Positions 11,662 through 23,690 of a stretch of DNA of 64,000 bases are shown one piece after another. The stretch covers positions 107,501-171,500 of the forward strand of contig JACEEZ010001126.1 in NCBI GenBank assembly GCA_016584305.1, given 5' to 3'. The translations under genes and the position numbers were made by a program. Position 1 is the first letter of the stretch. Every line of letters starts with the position of its first letter. This stretch comes from Chionoecetes opilio (Eukaryota > Arthropoda > Malacostraca > Decapoda > Majidae). The notes beneath the pieces were generated by a model, which was not told the DNA's origin, searched no databases, and saw only the letters and a list, made by a program, of their open reading frames with translations.

Positions 11662-12057
11662 TCATTTTTTCTGTCTGGCTTTCAGTCTCACCTCCATTAA
11701 GATGTAAGCCTTTAGGCTGGGGTCTGTCACCTCCCTCTCTATCATTTTTTGTGCTTCGTGTCCTCCATCACAGTAATGGTCAGCTAACCTCTCTGCATAC
11801 TCCACCCACACACAGTTGGCGCAGCCCGAGCCACAGCAAGTAGTGGGTTGGATCAGCAACTCGTGACATGGATCCTTAGCCTCTGAAGGGTTTATCCCTG
11901 GAGGCTCTTCAGGGATGCCCCGTGATGAGGGATGGCCCTGGGTGGGTGGTGGGGGTGGCTTGTAACTGGTTCTTCTGGTGACATGCTCAAGGATTGGCAG
12001 GTGTAGAGTCAGGCATCTTTTTTGTGTTGGCCGGTGTAGGCAACACCGTGCAAACAT
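11662..12057 (-). CDS. OXLD1: Oxidoreductase-like domain-containing protein (OXLD1-like)
   Basis: A 131-residue single coding exon with the signature of the oxidoreductase-like family. Around residues 73-125 it reads CCGSGCANCVWVEYAERL, then DPSLKAYILMEVRLKAR; human OXLD1 has the same cysteine-rich CC-x2-C-x2-CVWVEYA block and LKAF-x-MEIRL ending. The N-terminus (MFARCCLHRPTQKR...) is basic and lacks acidic residues for its first 20 positions, consistent with a mitochondrial presequence, followed by a proline-rich linker (KPPPPPTQG). Human OXLD1 is about 147 aa. A splice acceptor-like TTTTTTTGTCATCAG sits about 25 bases before the ATG, so a 5' UTR exon is likely upstream. The biochemical function of this family is poorly defined; naming rests on domain similarity recognised by eye. 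The reading frame is intact. Confidence 0.85.
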   Translation of the reverse strand: MFARCCLHRPTQKRCLTLHLPILEHVTRRTSYKPPPPPTQGHPSSRGIPEEPPGINPSEAKDPCHELLIQPTTCCGSGCANCVWVEYAERLADHYCDGGHEAQKMIEREVTDPSLKAYILMEVRLKARQKK

Positions 12058-12970
12058 TGCTGCTTGTACCTTAGTGTTTACCTGATGACAAAAAAACCCA
12101 TTTCATTAATAATCAAGTAAAGAATGTTCAGCTTGGGTTTCTTCATGGCTGGAGCAATCATACATTTTTAAAGTCATTTTCATCATAAATTGTGAGTGTT
12201 ATTTTCAGCTCCAAAATGAGAAAATAATGTTGCTCCATGATCCAAATATTCAAACAGATTCACTCTTTTAAAGGACACACATACTTAGGGTACATAGATA
12301 CAAGATGAAGATACAGTGGAATCTTACATCAATGAATGTGTCATTCCTAAATTGCTGGAAAAAATGTCTAATACAATATGTTCTCACATTTATAGTAACA
12401 AACTGTGTAACATTCTAAAAAGTTGGAGACCTCATGTCAAAAATTAAATTGGCCTCAATCTCTGCACTCACCTCTAGCCATCCCTGATGTGGCACATTTT
12501 TTAACTAATGCACAAGGCATAATTATCAGTCCACCTGCCAGCTCCGGTCCTGTAGTGAAGCCGGTCAGAAATATTTAATATGCTTCTGTTGGAAGAAGTG
12601 TGGCTTTTGTGTAGTGAAGGCTTCTGACGCATTTCTTTCCATAAATATCCTTTACATTATGTTGTGCAGCTTTTTAGAAATGTTGACATGGAGGCAATGA
12701 ATGAACTAAACATAACAATAATAAAAAATGTTCACATCCACAACCTCTTCATAGAATTTTTTTTTTTTTTTAGTAAGGAGTATCTATGCTGGTGCAATGC
12801 AGGCGTTTGTGCATTGTAAGAAATCTGCTACATATTTGTAAATGGTTAAAAAATAGTGACAGGAATTTTTGAAGAACCATTGTATGAAAAAAAAAACCTG
12901 CCAGTGAAAGAAAGCGGTGTTAAAAAACTTGAGAACAATAGGTTTTTTTTATCTACCCATCTACCTCTGA
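12058..12970. other. No recognised coding feature
   Basis: AT-rich, probably the 5' intron or upstream region of the OXLD1-like gene. Short A and T runs only. Confidence 0.45.
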
Positions 12971-12974
12971 CACC

Positions 12975-13165
12975 AGTTTCTAATAACTCCCCTTAGGGGA
13001 TGGCAGCAACAGAATAGTCTCCATGTATACTTGTCCCTGCATACCTCTGCATTCTCTAACCCTCTCACTCTTCTCTCGCCCCTTTCTCTCACATACTCTA
13101 GCACTGTCCTCCCTTTTCATTGAGGGTCGTCCTCGATGACCTACTGTATCTGCAACACTCATACA
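12975..13165 (-). pseudogene. LINE C-terminal fragment (RGRP motif)
   Basis: The minus-strand frame reads VGHRGRPSMKREDSARVCER and onward, resembling the RGRPPxKWEDRVxEYVRERG tail found at the end of a LINE type abundant in crustacean genomes. The pieces at 17130-18290 and 44420-45745 look like the same broad family. Heavily decayed and 5'-truncated. Confidence 0.55.
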
Positions 13166-13214
13166 TACTCTCTGTGTAATGTGAATTGCCAGTAACTTGT
13201 AAATGCTTCAGGTT

Positions 13215-13440
13215 GTCAGGTCATTAAGTAGTCTGTGGTAGGGGACGGGAACCACCGGTGACGTCGGGTTGCGCATGCTCAGTATGCGTTCCAGAGTAAT
13301 GTCGAGTGGGCAATCGCCGGCAGTAGTCAGTCAGTCAGTACCTCGGCTGCCACTGTCACCACCACCACCGGAACCACCACCACCATCGCCACTACCACCA
13401 GCACCACCGTCACCACGAATTGTAAATATCTACCATGTTA
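13215..13440. other. GC-rich island with CAC/CCA trinucleotide repeat
   Basis: Stands out from its AT-rich surroundings: CACCACCACCACCGG-type repeats at 13355-13425, preceded by GGTGACGTCGGGTTGCGCAT, which contains a CRE-like TGACGTC. It could be a promoter or 5' exon (OXLD1 lies downstream on the minus strand), but nothing fixes this. The short proline-rich plus-strand frame is a repeat artefact. Confidence 0.3.
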
Positions 13441-13454
13441 ATGATATTTATATA

Positions 13455-15406
13455 CAGTCAAACCTCCATATAACGGACTAAAGGGGGGGAGGAGTGGTCC
13501 GTTAAAGCCAATTGTCCGTTATAGCGAGGGTATTTTCCCAAGGGTGGAAAAATATATAAAAAAAAAAAAATTGTGAAATAAATGAGAAATAATAACACAC
13601 AACATGTGTAGCTCAGACTGTGTAGCTATGTTGGGTGATAAACAGTGACTGGCACTACATGCTCAATTTGGTCCGCTCCTACACGTGAAATAAATGAGAA
13701 ATAATCTCAAACACAACCAGACCATGTAGCTATGTTGGGAGGTAAACAGTGACTAGCGCTACATCAGGGATTTGGCACACTCGCCCACGACTGTTCGGGA
13801 CTGGTATTAGGAGAGGTAGTAAGTATCCAGGCTCGCTCATTACTGCTTGGTATGCTATGAAATTTCATTATTCTAGTTGAATGTAGACATATAATCACAT
13901 TTGAATTGCTATTATTCATACATATGAGTAAAGATATGAAAATACTTTCAAGGTGCTCATCCACGCCTGGCAGCGCGGCCGCGGCAGCAGCAGCAGCAGC
14001 AGCATCATGAGACATTATAATCACCCCAAAATAGATAAAAAGGAAGAAAAAGTCTCCCGTAAAGTGATGGGTTATCCCTAAAATGTTGATGCTTTCTCTC
14101 ACCGTCTGGCGAGTCAAGCTCAAGCTCTAGTGAAAGGTAAACAAACTACGAGCCAGATTCAGCCGTGGCTTCCAAAGGTATTGCTTATTATCATGACTAA
14201 TGCTCATTATTTTATCGGGCAGGGGTGATAACCCCTGCCCAAGATAACTCAGTAGAGAGGAAAGTGTCCTGGAGAAAATTTGTCCGCGCTTCTAACGAAC
14301 GCTGCGGTGGTCACCTGGGGCCGTTCTATAGCTCATTCGAAAGCACTCGTCGTGCTCCAGATGGACAAAATCGTAGTTTATTCGATTTCTCAATTCCAAT
14401 ATTCGAAAACGATCATCAAAGTTTATTACTGAGAGACATTATAATATCTGGTTGTGTGCACACGCTTAGTTGTGCCTGAAATGTCGGCTTCAACATTTCA
14501 CATTGAAAAGGAGAGAAACAAGTAGAAAATGCTTCAGGGTAGCTCTGAAGACATGAAAAAGGGAAGATGACTCTTGCGGGTGTTGTTTTGTAGATCAAGA
14601 AGTGTCAAGAAGAAGGGAAACAAGGCTAGTGTGGACATGGGAAAGATTGCAAAAGAATAGAAACAAGGTGGCAAAGATGCCTTTGGATATGAGAAAGATT
14701 TGGAAAGGAAAGAAACTAGGTGTCACTCAACATTTGTCCTTTGCCGACTGATACCACTCGTGGTAGGACAAATGTTGAGTGACACCTAGTTTCTTTCCAT
14801 TCCAAATCTTTCTCATGTCCAAAGGCATCTTTGCCACCTTGTTTCTATTCTTTTGCAATCTTTCCCATGTCCACACTAGCCTTGTTTCCCTTCTTCTTGA
14901 CACTTCTTGATCTACAAAACAACACCCGCAAGAGTCATCTTCCCTTTTTCATGTCTTCAGGGCTACCCTGAAGCATTTTCTACTTGTATATTATATGGTT
15001 GTGAAGTGCAGTTCTATACATGTGTCACTATTTAGGTCAGTGTAGCACTGCGTGTCACCTTAGATAAGGGTGATTTAGGGTGTTGAGGTGACAGGGAGAC
15101 GTAGCAGCGGCCACGCCATAACACTAATAGTCACTATTTTAAACAATACACACCTTCTACCACTAAATCACTAGCAACACAGGCTCCTTCCTTATATATC
15201 TTAATATGTGATACATCAAAACTCCTTAAAACCCAAGCATTCCAAAGTAAAATGTGAAAATAATACTATTATGTTGAGCGGCGGACAATTTGAGCGGCGA
15301 TAAGCGGTCTGATATGGGAAAAAAAAAAAAAAAAAGGTCACGCAAATGGATTCCGTTACATCCGAAGTCTGTTACATCGAGGTCCGTTATATCAAGGTTT
15401 GACTGT
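13455..15406. mobile_element. Pogo/Tigger-like non-autonomous element with internal palindromic insertion
   Basis: Ends CAGTCAAACCTCCATATAAC and its inverted complement at 15385-15406, with TA at 13453-13454 and 15407-15408. The interior matches the 1-820 and 48912-52999 elements in reverse orientation, including the GCGGCCGCGGCAGCAGCAGC stretch near 13976. A segment of about 775 bases at 14210-14988 is absent from the 1-820 copy. Confidence 0.8.
14518..14987. repeat. Near-perfect palindrome, 223-bp arms and 24-bp loop
   Basis: 14518-14740 is almost exactly the reverse complement of 14765-14987; the arms meet around TTGCCGACTGATACCACTCG. It forms the right part of the extra segment 14210-14988 inside a pogo-like element. 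The segment also opens with a hairpin, GGGCAGGGGTGATAACCCCT. Confidence 0.9.
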
Positions 15407-15500
15407 ACTTCAAAGGTCGTAATGATCATATGAGTTCAAATTACCATGTACGTATTCACTTTTATCTTCATGAATGTATTTGTATGTTTTCAGTTAAATA

Positions 15501-16931
15501 CAGTGGCCGCCAAATGTTGTGGCGGTCGGACTTCCTGATGCCGTCAGTGACACACTCACTCAAAATCCCACAAAATATTCGTAACACATTAAAAATCAAG
15601 AAACTGTGTAACTTACCGGTATCCTAGTACTTGATTGCATTCCCTTTCCTCTTTATAACATCCTGCAGCCTGTTAGGTAAAGAGTCTGCAAGTTTTTGAA
15701 GAAGCTCCTTTGGTAGTTCCTCCCACAATTTTAACAGTGCAGCTTTTAACTTCGCCACTGAACTAGTGTCTACTTCTTGAAGCTTCCTTTTCATTATGGA
15801 CCAAAGATTTTCTATTGGGTTCAAGTCAGGACTATTAGGAGGCCAGTCAAAGCAATCGATAGCACACATATCCAACCATTCCTTGACAACGTTTGCCCTG
15901 TGACAAGGGGCACTGTCCTGCATAAAAGTTTCTGCCCTACACTTGTCGTAGCAGGTTTTAAGATTGTCGTGCAGGATGTCTAAATATCGCTCACTGTTCA
16001 CAGTAACACCTTTTTCAAGAAATACGAGGTTACCCACTCCATAATATGAAAAGCAAGCCCACACCATGAGAGAATCTGGGTGTCTTACTCTCTCCACGGT
16101 GTACCTAGGGTCGTGTCGGTCTGAATTCTTGGGCCGCCTCACTTTTGCAAAGTTAGTTCCTGTCACTGTAAAGACACTTTCATCCGACCATAGTATGCAT
16201 CTAACTTTCTCTAGTGGCCAGTCTTTGTGTTCTTTAGCAAAAGTGAGTCGCTTTATCTTGTGACGAGGAGTTAGGAGTGGCTTTACAGCGGCAGATCTTG
16301 AAAAGAGTCCGAGATCACGTAACACATAACGCTGCACACTTCTCACTGACACATTACCTAGTAGGGCAGGATTGTTTTCCATCACTTCACGTGCTGTGCT
16401 GGTTTGACATTCAGCTGCCTTTTTATAACATGTAAAGTCTTTGAGGCACATTTCCTTGGCCGTCCAGTCTTCGCTAAGTGTGTAGGCGTCTCTCCGTCCA
16501 AGGCATCACGACAACGTTTTAACCACCGCTCAACTGTCCTTTTTGCAATTCCTGTCTGATTTACGATAGCTTTTGCACCAAACCCAGCCCTATGCAAGGC
16601 ACATATGGAGCTTATTGTATCCTGGGATATAATGCGCCGAGGAGCCATAACGCAATAAACGATTGCAGTTTGAAAATATCCTCGTAACTAATGACGAAAG
16701 AAGTGAAACAGTACATGCACTCTCACTGTCCTCCTAGTTTGCACTGACTTGCTTAAATTTAACGGTCATACCCCTGCGGTGTTGCTAAGTGTCAGTGTCT
16801 TGTTGCCATGTCATCAATTTTTAAATCCCACTTGCTCGAGTTGCGTGAAAAAACATTTGAAAGGTTATTAATTTGGCGGCCGGTGCATCATGCCGACCCG
16901 CGCAGACCGCCACAACATTTGGCGGCCACTG
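15501..16931 (-). mobile_element. Complete Tc1-type DNA transposon
   Basis: 27-bp perfect terminal inverted repeats beginning CAGTGGCCGCCAAATGTTGT, TA duplications at 15499-15500 and 16932-16933, total 1431 bases. Encodes the transposase on the minus strand. Confidence 0.95.
15624..16648 (-). pseudogene. Tc1 transposase (DD34E), single frameshift
   Basis: Starts MAPRRIISQDTISSICALHR with an N-terminal paired-like helix-turn-helix (GIAKRTVERWLKRC). The DDE domain shows WSDES, QDSAPCHRA and PPNSPDLNPIENLW; by count 34 residues separate the second D and the E, giving DD34E. Two overlapping frames (16648-16382 and 16451-15624) must be joined, and the total of 1025 bases is one short of a multiple of three, so a single base has been lost around 16405-16430. 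Apart from that, length (about 340 aa) and catalytic triad are intact, so this copy is young or was recently active. Both TIRs are perfect. Confidence 0.9.
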
Positions 16932-17129
16932 TACATAACCCTCACCATTGGGAGTTCATGTATTAATATCCCACGAGGAAAGTACTCGCCCCAAAACCGG
17001 ACACTTTGTCATCTTGCTTCTGCCATTCTTTCTATATGACCAAACCCCCTCAAGAGTCTTACGCTTCACCCCTTCAACCACTTCACATTGCATCCCTCTA
17101 CCTTTACTTGACACACCAAACCTGTTAAA

Positions 17130-18290
17130 TACATATTAATTACTTTCACTATCCATTCTTCTCACACTACAGGCCTTTCTCATTTCAACTGCTTGGATCC
17201 TTGACCTTTGTCTTTCATGCCACACCCAAGTCTCACTTGCATACGTGATTGTTGGTACAGTCATTGCACCTCTCAGACTCTTTTTTACCTCCAACCTTAC
17301 AGTCCTTCCTTCAGTCTTATGTCCTAGAGTTTCAACCACTTTTCTCCGCAGCTTTCTTTCTCTCGTCATACTTTCCTTGCTCTCTTGCTTGCAAATAATA
17401 AGACACAGATACATAAATTCATGAAGCTCCTCCAATCTGTCTCTATTCAGCCTAATTTCACATTATTTTAGACAATCAACTCTAAACATACTCTATAGGA
17501 GCTCTCAACATCTACCACTTCTCTTCTACTCCTTTCAAAAACAATCACCTTACTTTTGTTAACAGTTAAACGCAGCTTCCATCTTCTGCATTCATTATTG
17601 AAGACGTTTACAGGTTTCTGTAAGTCATTCTCATTTCCTGGAATGTAGCTACTGTTTAGAACTATTATCAGCAAATTTTTTTTTATTTAACATCCATCTA
17701 CCACTATTTACATACATTTTCACTATAAAGAACATTACCAACTTTTACTTTCATCTCTCTCCTTTCATCTCATCTTCTCTTTCAGTCCATGTAAAAGTTA
17801 AAACAGCCACGGGGACATTACATATTTCAGCCTTACACATCCTTGCATTTAAAATCTTCATTCATTTCTCCTTTTACCGTTACACATACAACTGAATCTT
17901 TATTAAAAGCTTTCACACCATTCAATAGCTTCTCATCCACACCCATACACCTTCAATACATCTCACATTGCTGTCCAATCAACTATGTCATACAGTTTCT
18001 CAAGGTCCATGAATGCAGCATAAGCTTTCTTCCCTTTTGTTAGTATTTTCTCAACTGTAATCCGGAGTGAAAAAATCTGACCCACACATCCCCTATTTTT
18101 TTCTAAACCCTCCTTGCTCATCACTGATCCTACTCACTGTGATATTCTTTACCCTTTCAATCATAATTTTTCGGTCAGTAAGTGTCAGTGTCTCAGAAAC
18201 CAGAGAAGTGACGGAATTGTACCATACAAAAAAAGTGTGCCCTGCCCCGCATTCGCCAGTCCGCCCACCAGCCGCCGAGTGGACCACTCT
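17130..18290 (-). pseudogene. Decayed LINE reverse transcriptase
   Basis: On the minus strand, fragments in shifting frames follow the order of an RT. They are SDEQGGFRK near 18100, then AFMDLEKLYDIVDW near 18000, then a thumb region with VNKSKVIVFERSRREVVDVE near 17550, and finally TVPTITYASETWVWHERQRS near 17220. Stops and frameshifts are numerous. It resembles the element at 44420-45745. Confidence 0.7.
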
Positions 18291-18299
18291 GCCCCGCCT

Positions 18300-19320
18300 T
18301 GACGGGAGGAAGATTACCCTAACCTAACCTCCTAACGAGGGGACTCCACCTCCCTCGATCCCCCAGCGAGATTATCAACCTAAGCTCCTAAAGGGTGGGG
18401 AGGGCTCCGGACGGGGAGGGTGCGTCTGTATGCGCAACTATATCATTTCTTCAATATGTATACCGTATTGAAGGTTACGCAGAAGTGGATTAATACTGCA
18501 CAGTATACTGAGTAAAATTAATATAGAAAACTCAAGTGGTAACGGTGGTAGCGGCCACATACGTAGTTCTCGTCCATTATAACCATTTGCACAACAAATG
18601 AGGGTTTTACTGCAGTTTAATGCATACAAGGCATATACGGTAGTTGTAATCATCTTTAACGTGTAGATCTGACCATTTGCAGTATTTTTTACTCCTACAA
18701 CAGCCATCGGAAATGAAAAATTACATAAGGGGAGTCTGGGGAGCAACATCACCTCAGCGAGGTTAGGTTACACAATGCTCAGGTTGTTAGTGAAGTAGCG
18801 GGGAGGATCTGGGGGGCTGTGCCCCCCAAGTTATGTCAGGAGTGTATCGTCAATAGGAAGTATTATATTAAACTGCAGTTTTGCCCAAATGAGGCCTCAA
18901 AACACTTAAAGGAACGAAAAAACAGTAAAATTTTGTGTGGTGTGCTTTCACCGATTTTGAGGCAGAAACTTGGGAAAATCTTAAGAACAAGGGCTCCACG
19001 CTAAGCTGACCCAAATGTTGGCTCTACGTATTATATTTACTGTCCTTAACACATCTGTTTAGATTTTAATGAGTGCCGATCCTTACTTTGTCTACATGGC
19101 CGATATTAAATTTCAGGTTCTTGAGAAAAACTAAGTCCAGCGAGATGCGCAATGTATGACGAGTCATAAACTGAGCGCAATGGTCAGGTTAGGCTAGGGC
19201 AGGTTAGGTTAGGTTAGTGCACAGCACGGGGGGGGGTCAAGGGGGTTAGGTTAGATTAGGTTAGTGCACAGCATGTGGGGCTCGAGGAGGGGTGCTAGGT
19301 TAGGTCTGTAGAGTTTTGTC
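18300..19320. other. Non-coding stretch with TTAGG-type runs
   Basis: Contains CCTAACCTAACCTCCTAACG at 18318 and GGTTAGGTTAGG runs near 19200-19265. No gene seen. The pentamer is the arthropod telomere motif, here interstitial. Confidence 0.5.
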
Positions 19321-19743
19321 ATCTTTAGAATAAAGGCTCAACCTTCTATCTTCTTCTTCTTCTTATAGCCAACAAGCTTGGGGACATGATGGAAACCGGG
19401 GTTTTTGGGTGGGGGAGCACACATATAAGGGAAATATGGTCCTGATAAATTCTATGAACTATTGAAATTTCCCTAGTTTAGGGATTTTTTGTGGGGGGCC
19501 ATATTTCCCTTAAGTGTGTGCTGTTTTTGGGTGGAGGAGCACACATTTAAGGGAGATATGGCCCCGATGAAGTCTATGAACTAGGGAAGCTTCCCTAGTT
19601 TACGGATTTTTTGTGGGGGGCCATATTTCCCTTATGTGTGTGCTCCCCTACCTAAAAACCCCGGTTTCCCACCATGTCCCCAAGCTTGTTGGCTATAAGA
19701 AGAAGAGGAAGAAGATAGGGGGTGGAGCCTTTGTTCTTAAGAT
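19321..19743. repeat. Inverted repeat, about 120-bp arms
   Basis: 19321-19441 (through TATAGCCAACAAGCTTGGGG) pairs with 19620-19743. Inside, a second set of inverted and direct copies of CCATATTTCCCTTA...GTGTGTGCT occurs at about 19415-19640, giving nested hairpins. Confidence 0.85.
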
Positions 19744-19929
19744 TTACCGAAACTTGGTTTTCCTGAATAGTTTTGATGTGTTTTGATTGAATCTGACACT
19801 CGTTTTTGTCGGAAATAATTTTTTGTTTACAGGTGTGGGGGTTACCCGCCCCGCCCCGCAAACCGTGCTCTGCTTTGCACTGCTATAGTATTGATAATTT
19901 TCTTTTTTTCTTTATATGATAGGTTACTA

Positions 19930-21380
19930 AACCAAACCCCGGTAAATTTTTACGATAGGACCAAACTTCCCTACACAATTCCAATGATCTGAAACTCGAG
20001 AAATGCCAGTGTTCGCTGGCAGTTTTAACTCAAAGGTTGGTCTACTGTGTTTTGGCTCCGCGACTAATATTTTTCATAAATTAATTTCGCGATAAACATT
20101 GATGCACCGCATCTGAATACCAAAAAATATAGTTCTTCTGTTGTTCTACTAATTATATGGATGACATGCATTACGATGGAACGTTCTATAATAGCAATTT
20201 AATGCAAATTACTCGCCTCGAGTAGCAAAGCTTAATATATTTTTGACATGTATATTGTGGCATGTAAAATTTGGGCGATGTTCACACTGTTTTCTAAGAC
20301 AGTACTGCTGCATCTGGCAAACGCTTGTCAAAATACAATAAGCAATGCCTTGGAAAAACGAAGAATAAAGAATGCCGAAATCGGCTTGTTGCTGCGACAA
20401 TGTAGGTTATAATTGCGGAGGCGACACGCCGCGGCGGGGAGTGGTGGGGGGAGAGATTGTGGCGGGGAGATTGAATCAAAACATTACGACTTCACGCGTC
20501 AACTCATTGCACTTCCAGGCTTTCTATCTGATTGATACACAATAATAACAGGAAAATATGACTGCCTAGGTATAGATAACTTCTAAACATACGTTATTGA
20601 CTATATAATATCATAGAGTAGCATTTATCTCGCCTCCTCAACTATAACCTGCTTGGTTATTTGGTTATATACAATGTTTTACAGAATCAGGCACCTATAC
20701 AATATACATGTAGCAGAAAATCGTTCTTAATATTATACTTGTGTGTTTTAAATGCAGTGGAATAAGCCCATATTTTTCTTTCAAGTTGACCAACTTTTCA
20801 CCAAATTGTGAGTTAAAACTGCCAGCGACCACTGGCATTTCGGAGTTGCAGTTCTCTCTAATTGGGAGCATGGTTTTTGTTTACCTTATTGTATTCTAAG
20901 AGACATTTTCTCCTTGAGCTTTCCGTCACAAATCAATAGTTTCGGAGATATAAAACATTTTAGGTGGGAGGAGGAATACGTCTCTTTGTTTACAAAATGC
21001 CTCCCTCTTCCTCTTCTTGTGACCTGCATCGCTTTTGTTTCGTTTACCTTACCTTACCTTACCTTACCTAACCTAACCTAACCTGAACCTAACCTAATTT
21101 AACCTCCTACCTGGGTCCAATAATACAAAAGTTTAATAAAATACCAAACCCCGAGATTAACCTCCTAGCCACGGGTGCGCACGGAAAACTTATTCCGAAA
21201 CAAAAGCGATGCAGGTCACAAGAAGAGGAAGAGGGAGGCCTTTTGTAAACAAATGGAGACTTATTCCTCCTCCCATCTAAAATGTCTCTTAGAATACAAT
21301 AGAGTAAACAAAAACCATGCTCCCAATTGTGTAGGAAGTTTGGTCCTATCGTAAAATAATACCCAAACCCCACCTCTAAC
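19930..21380. repeat. Nested inverted-repeat complex with TAACC/CCTTA core
   Basis: 20863-21042 is inverted at 21197-21325 (shared CAAAAGCGATGCAGGTCACA). The spacer holds ACCTTACCTTACC and AACCTAACCTAACCT arrays. Outside this, GCCAGTGTTCGCTGGCAGTT at about 20002 is inverted at 20815-20840. No coding content recognised. Confidence 0.75.
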
Positions 21381-21539
21381 CTAACCTAATCTGATTTAAC
21401 CTAACTTAACCGTTTTTGGGTGAAATAACAGTGGATTTTCGGTACTACATATAATGCCATTATATTATTCAATTGCGCCATGGGAAATGGGGTTCAAAAT
21501 ACTCAGAATGAACAAAACTCTACACGATGACGTAGGTAA

Positions 21540-22844
21540 GGAATTCTACCGACCGGTAGGATTTTTGAAAGGTACCTGGAACTGTCGCCGATAGGAATTC
21601 TTGCCGACGGGCGACGGTGTCGGGTGTTCCAATTTTTCACGTCGGCGAGTGTTCCTATTTCTGGGGACTGTTCTAGTTCTTGATCTTGAGTTAGGTTATG
21701 TGGTTGGGATATGTTGGTTAGTTGACCAATATCCAGGTTAGGTTAGTAAACGAGCGGGGGGGGTTTTACCAGTGGAACTGTCGCCTAAAATTTCCACGTC
21801 GGCGAGTGTTTCTATCAGCGACAGTTCCATAAAACTTTTGAAAGCCTGCTAGCGAATACCAAAAAAACTCGGTAATAATGGACGAGGACTTCGCGGTCGT
21901 TTTCAGAGACACCGACTATTTTTTCCTGGCCTACAATAGGTGCTTTTTCTAATGGTGATAGTTTTATTTTGTGCAAACCCATACAAAACAAAACAAAAAC
22001 AAAAATCATCACCGAATTTTATGGTACCGTTACTATTAAAAACACTATCTCCATCAGAAAAAGCACAAACTTGGCCGGGAAAAGTTAGTCAGGGTCTTAT
22101 AGGTTTTAATGAAAACTAACCTAACCTTAAAGGTTTTAATGAAAACTAACCTAACCTTAAAGGTTTTAATGAAACCTAACCTAACCTTAAAGATTTTAAT
22201 GAAACCTAACCTAACCTTAAAGGTTTTAATGAAACCTAACCTAAACTTATAGGTTTTAATGAAACCTAACCTAACCTTATAGGTTTTAATGAAACCTAAC
22301 CTAACCTTATAGGTTTCATAAAAATCTATAAGGTTAGGTTAGGTTTCATTAAAACCTATAAGACCCTGACTTATTTTTCCCGGCCAAGTTTTAGTGCTTT
22401 TTCCGATGGAGATTCAGTGTTTTTAATAGAAACGGTATCATGAAATTCGGATTTTTTTTTTTTTTTTTTTAAACTGGGTTTGCGCAAAATAAAACTATCT
22501 CCATTAGAAAAAGCACCTATTGTAGGCCAGGAAAAAATAGGGATAATTTATAGTTTCACCCAACCAACGATTTTCTGATGCGCCTTATGTTTTTCTGGTG
22601 TGTTTTTATGTGTTTTGAATGAATCTGCTAACCGTTTCTGTCGCAACTTTTTTTTTTTTAGGTAGTAGATAAAGGATACCTAGTTATTATTATTATTATT
22701 ATTATTATTATTTATTTTTTTTTTTTTTTTTTTTTTTATAAAGTTAGGTAAAGGTTAGGTTAGGTATAGGTTAGGTTAGGTATAGGTAAAGGTTAGGTTA
22801 GGTTTAGGTTCATTTTTTTTGTTTGTTTTTTTTGTCATTTTTGC

Positions 22845-22875
<31 letters not shown>

Positions 22876-23170
22876 TGCGACAGAAACGGTTAGCAGATTC
22901 ATTCAAAACACATAAAAACACACCAGAAAAACATAAGGCGCATTAGAAAATCGTTGGTTGGGTGAAACTATAAATTGACCAAAAATAGTCGGTGTCTCTG
23001 AAAACGACCGCGAAGTCCTCGTCCATTATAACCAAACTATCAATTGTTAGGAAAAAAATAGGAAACGACAATAAAAATAATAATTACCCTTAATTCTTCC
23101 TTTTCCTCTATAAAGTCGCCGAAAATTGCTGCGTTGGCGAGTGTTCCACCGTCGGTGACAGTTTCATAAA
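21540..23170. repeat. Second inverted-repeat complex
   Basis: The segment with GGACGAGGACTTCGCGGTCG at 21881 is inverted at 22995-23030. AAAAAGCACCTATTGTAGGC near 22513 pairs with 21935-21955. The motif CAGAAACGGTTAGCAGATTC near 22880 pairs with 22625-22645. Outer copies of a GTCGGCGAGTGTT motif flank the complex at about 21805 and 23135. It looks like stacked fold-back insertions. Confidence 0.75.
22101..22316. repeat. 30-bp tandem repeat, about seven units
   Basis: Unit GGTTTTAATGAAACCTAACC plus TAACCTTAAA or TAACCTTATA, exact 30-bp period. It is followed by one inverted unit at 22320-22370. Confidence 0.95.
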
Positions 23171-23690
23171 CTTATAATAATACACACTGGCTTTACAGCT
23201 TAACTGCTGCCCTGAAACATGTGACGGGCAACATCAAGGATATTGACAGCCAGTAACAGATACTCAAAAGCTTAGAATAACCATGTCAAGGAAAAAAGTG
23301 AATCAGTCAGGCTGGGAACATTAGTTTTAACAGGCACAATTTGCAGCCAGTGTAGGCATTGTATTTGCCAGTGCATCTAACAAATCTCATGATCATGAAA
23401 TAACAAATGTCTCATAGTTGCCTGTAACATGTTTCAGGGCAGCAGTAACGCTGTATAACATTGGAAGATGGAGTCTAGAGAGAGCACTTCTTCTTGTGTT
23501 TGGATGAGCTTAAGCTTGAGTTGGGAGTTCACCAGCGGAAGCTGCTGGTGAAGCCTTTGGTCCGGTGTTCTCAAATTCACATAATCTGCTGGGAGAGAAG
23601 CAAAACGGGGGAAGCACAGCTAGGGCTTTCATTTCTCCCTCATTCCTTTATGTGCATTACATTCATACGGGGTCTCCATCACTGAGGGGC
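23171..23690. other. No recognised feature
   Basis: Unique-looking sequence with no supported gene. Confidence 0.4.

Noticed and set aside
13269..13481. Proline-rich 70-codon plus-strand frame
   Set aside because: Derived from CAC trinucleotide repeats and running into a MITE end; no supporting homology.
19195..19265. Chromosome end suggested by TTAGG-type runs
   Set aside because: Runs are short, degenerate, in both orientations and embedded in ordinary sequence; interstitial repeats fit better.
22101..22370. Regular repeats considered as a CRISPR array
   Set aside because: No unique spacers between repeats, eukaryotic context, and the units are contiguous.
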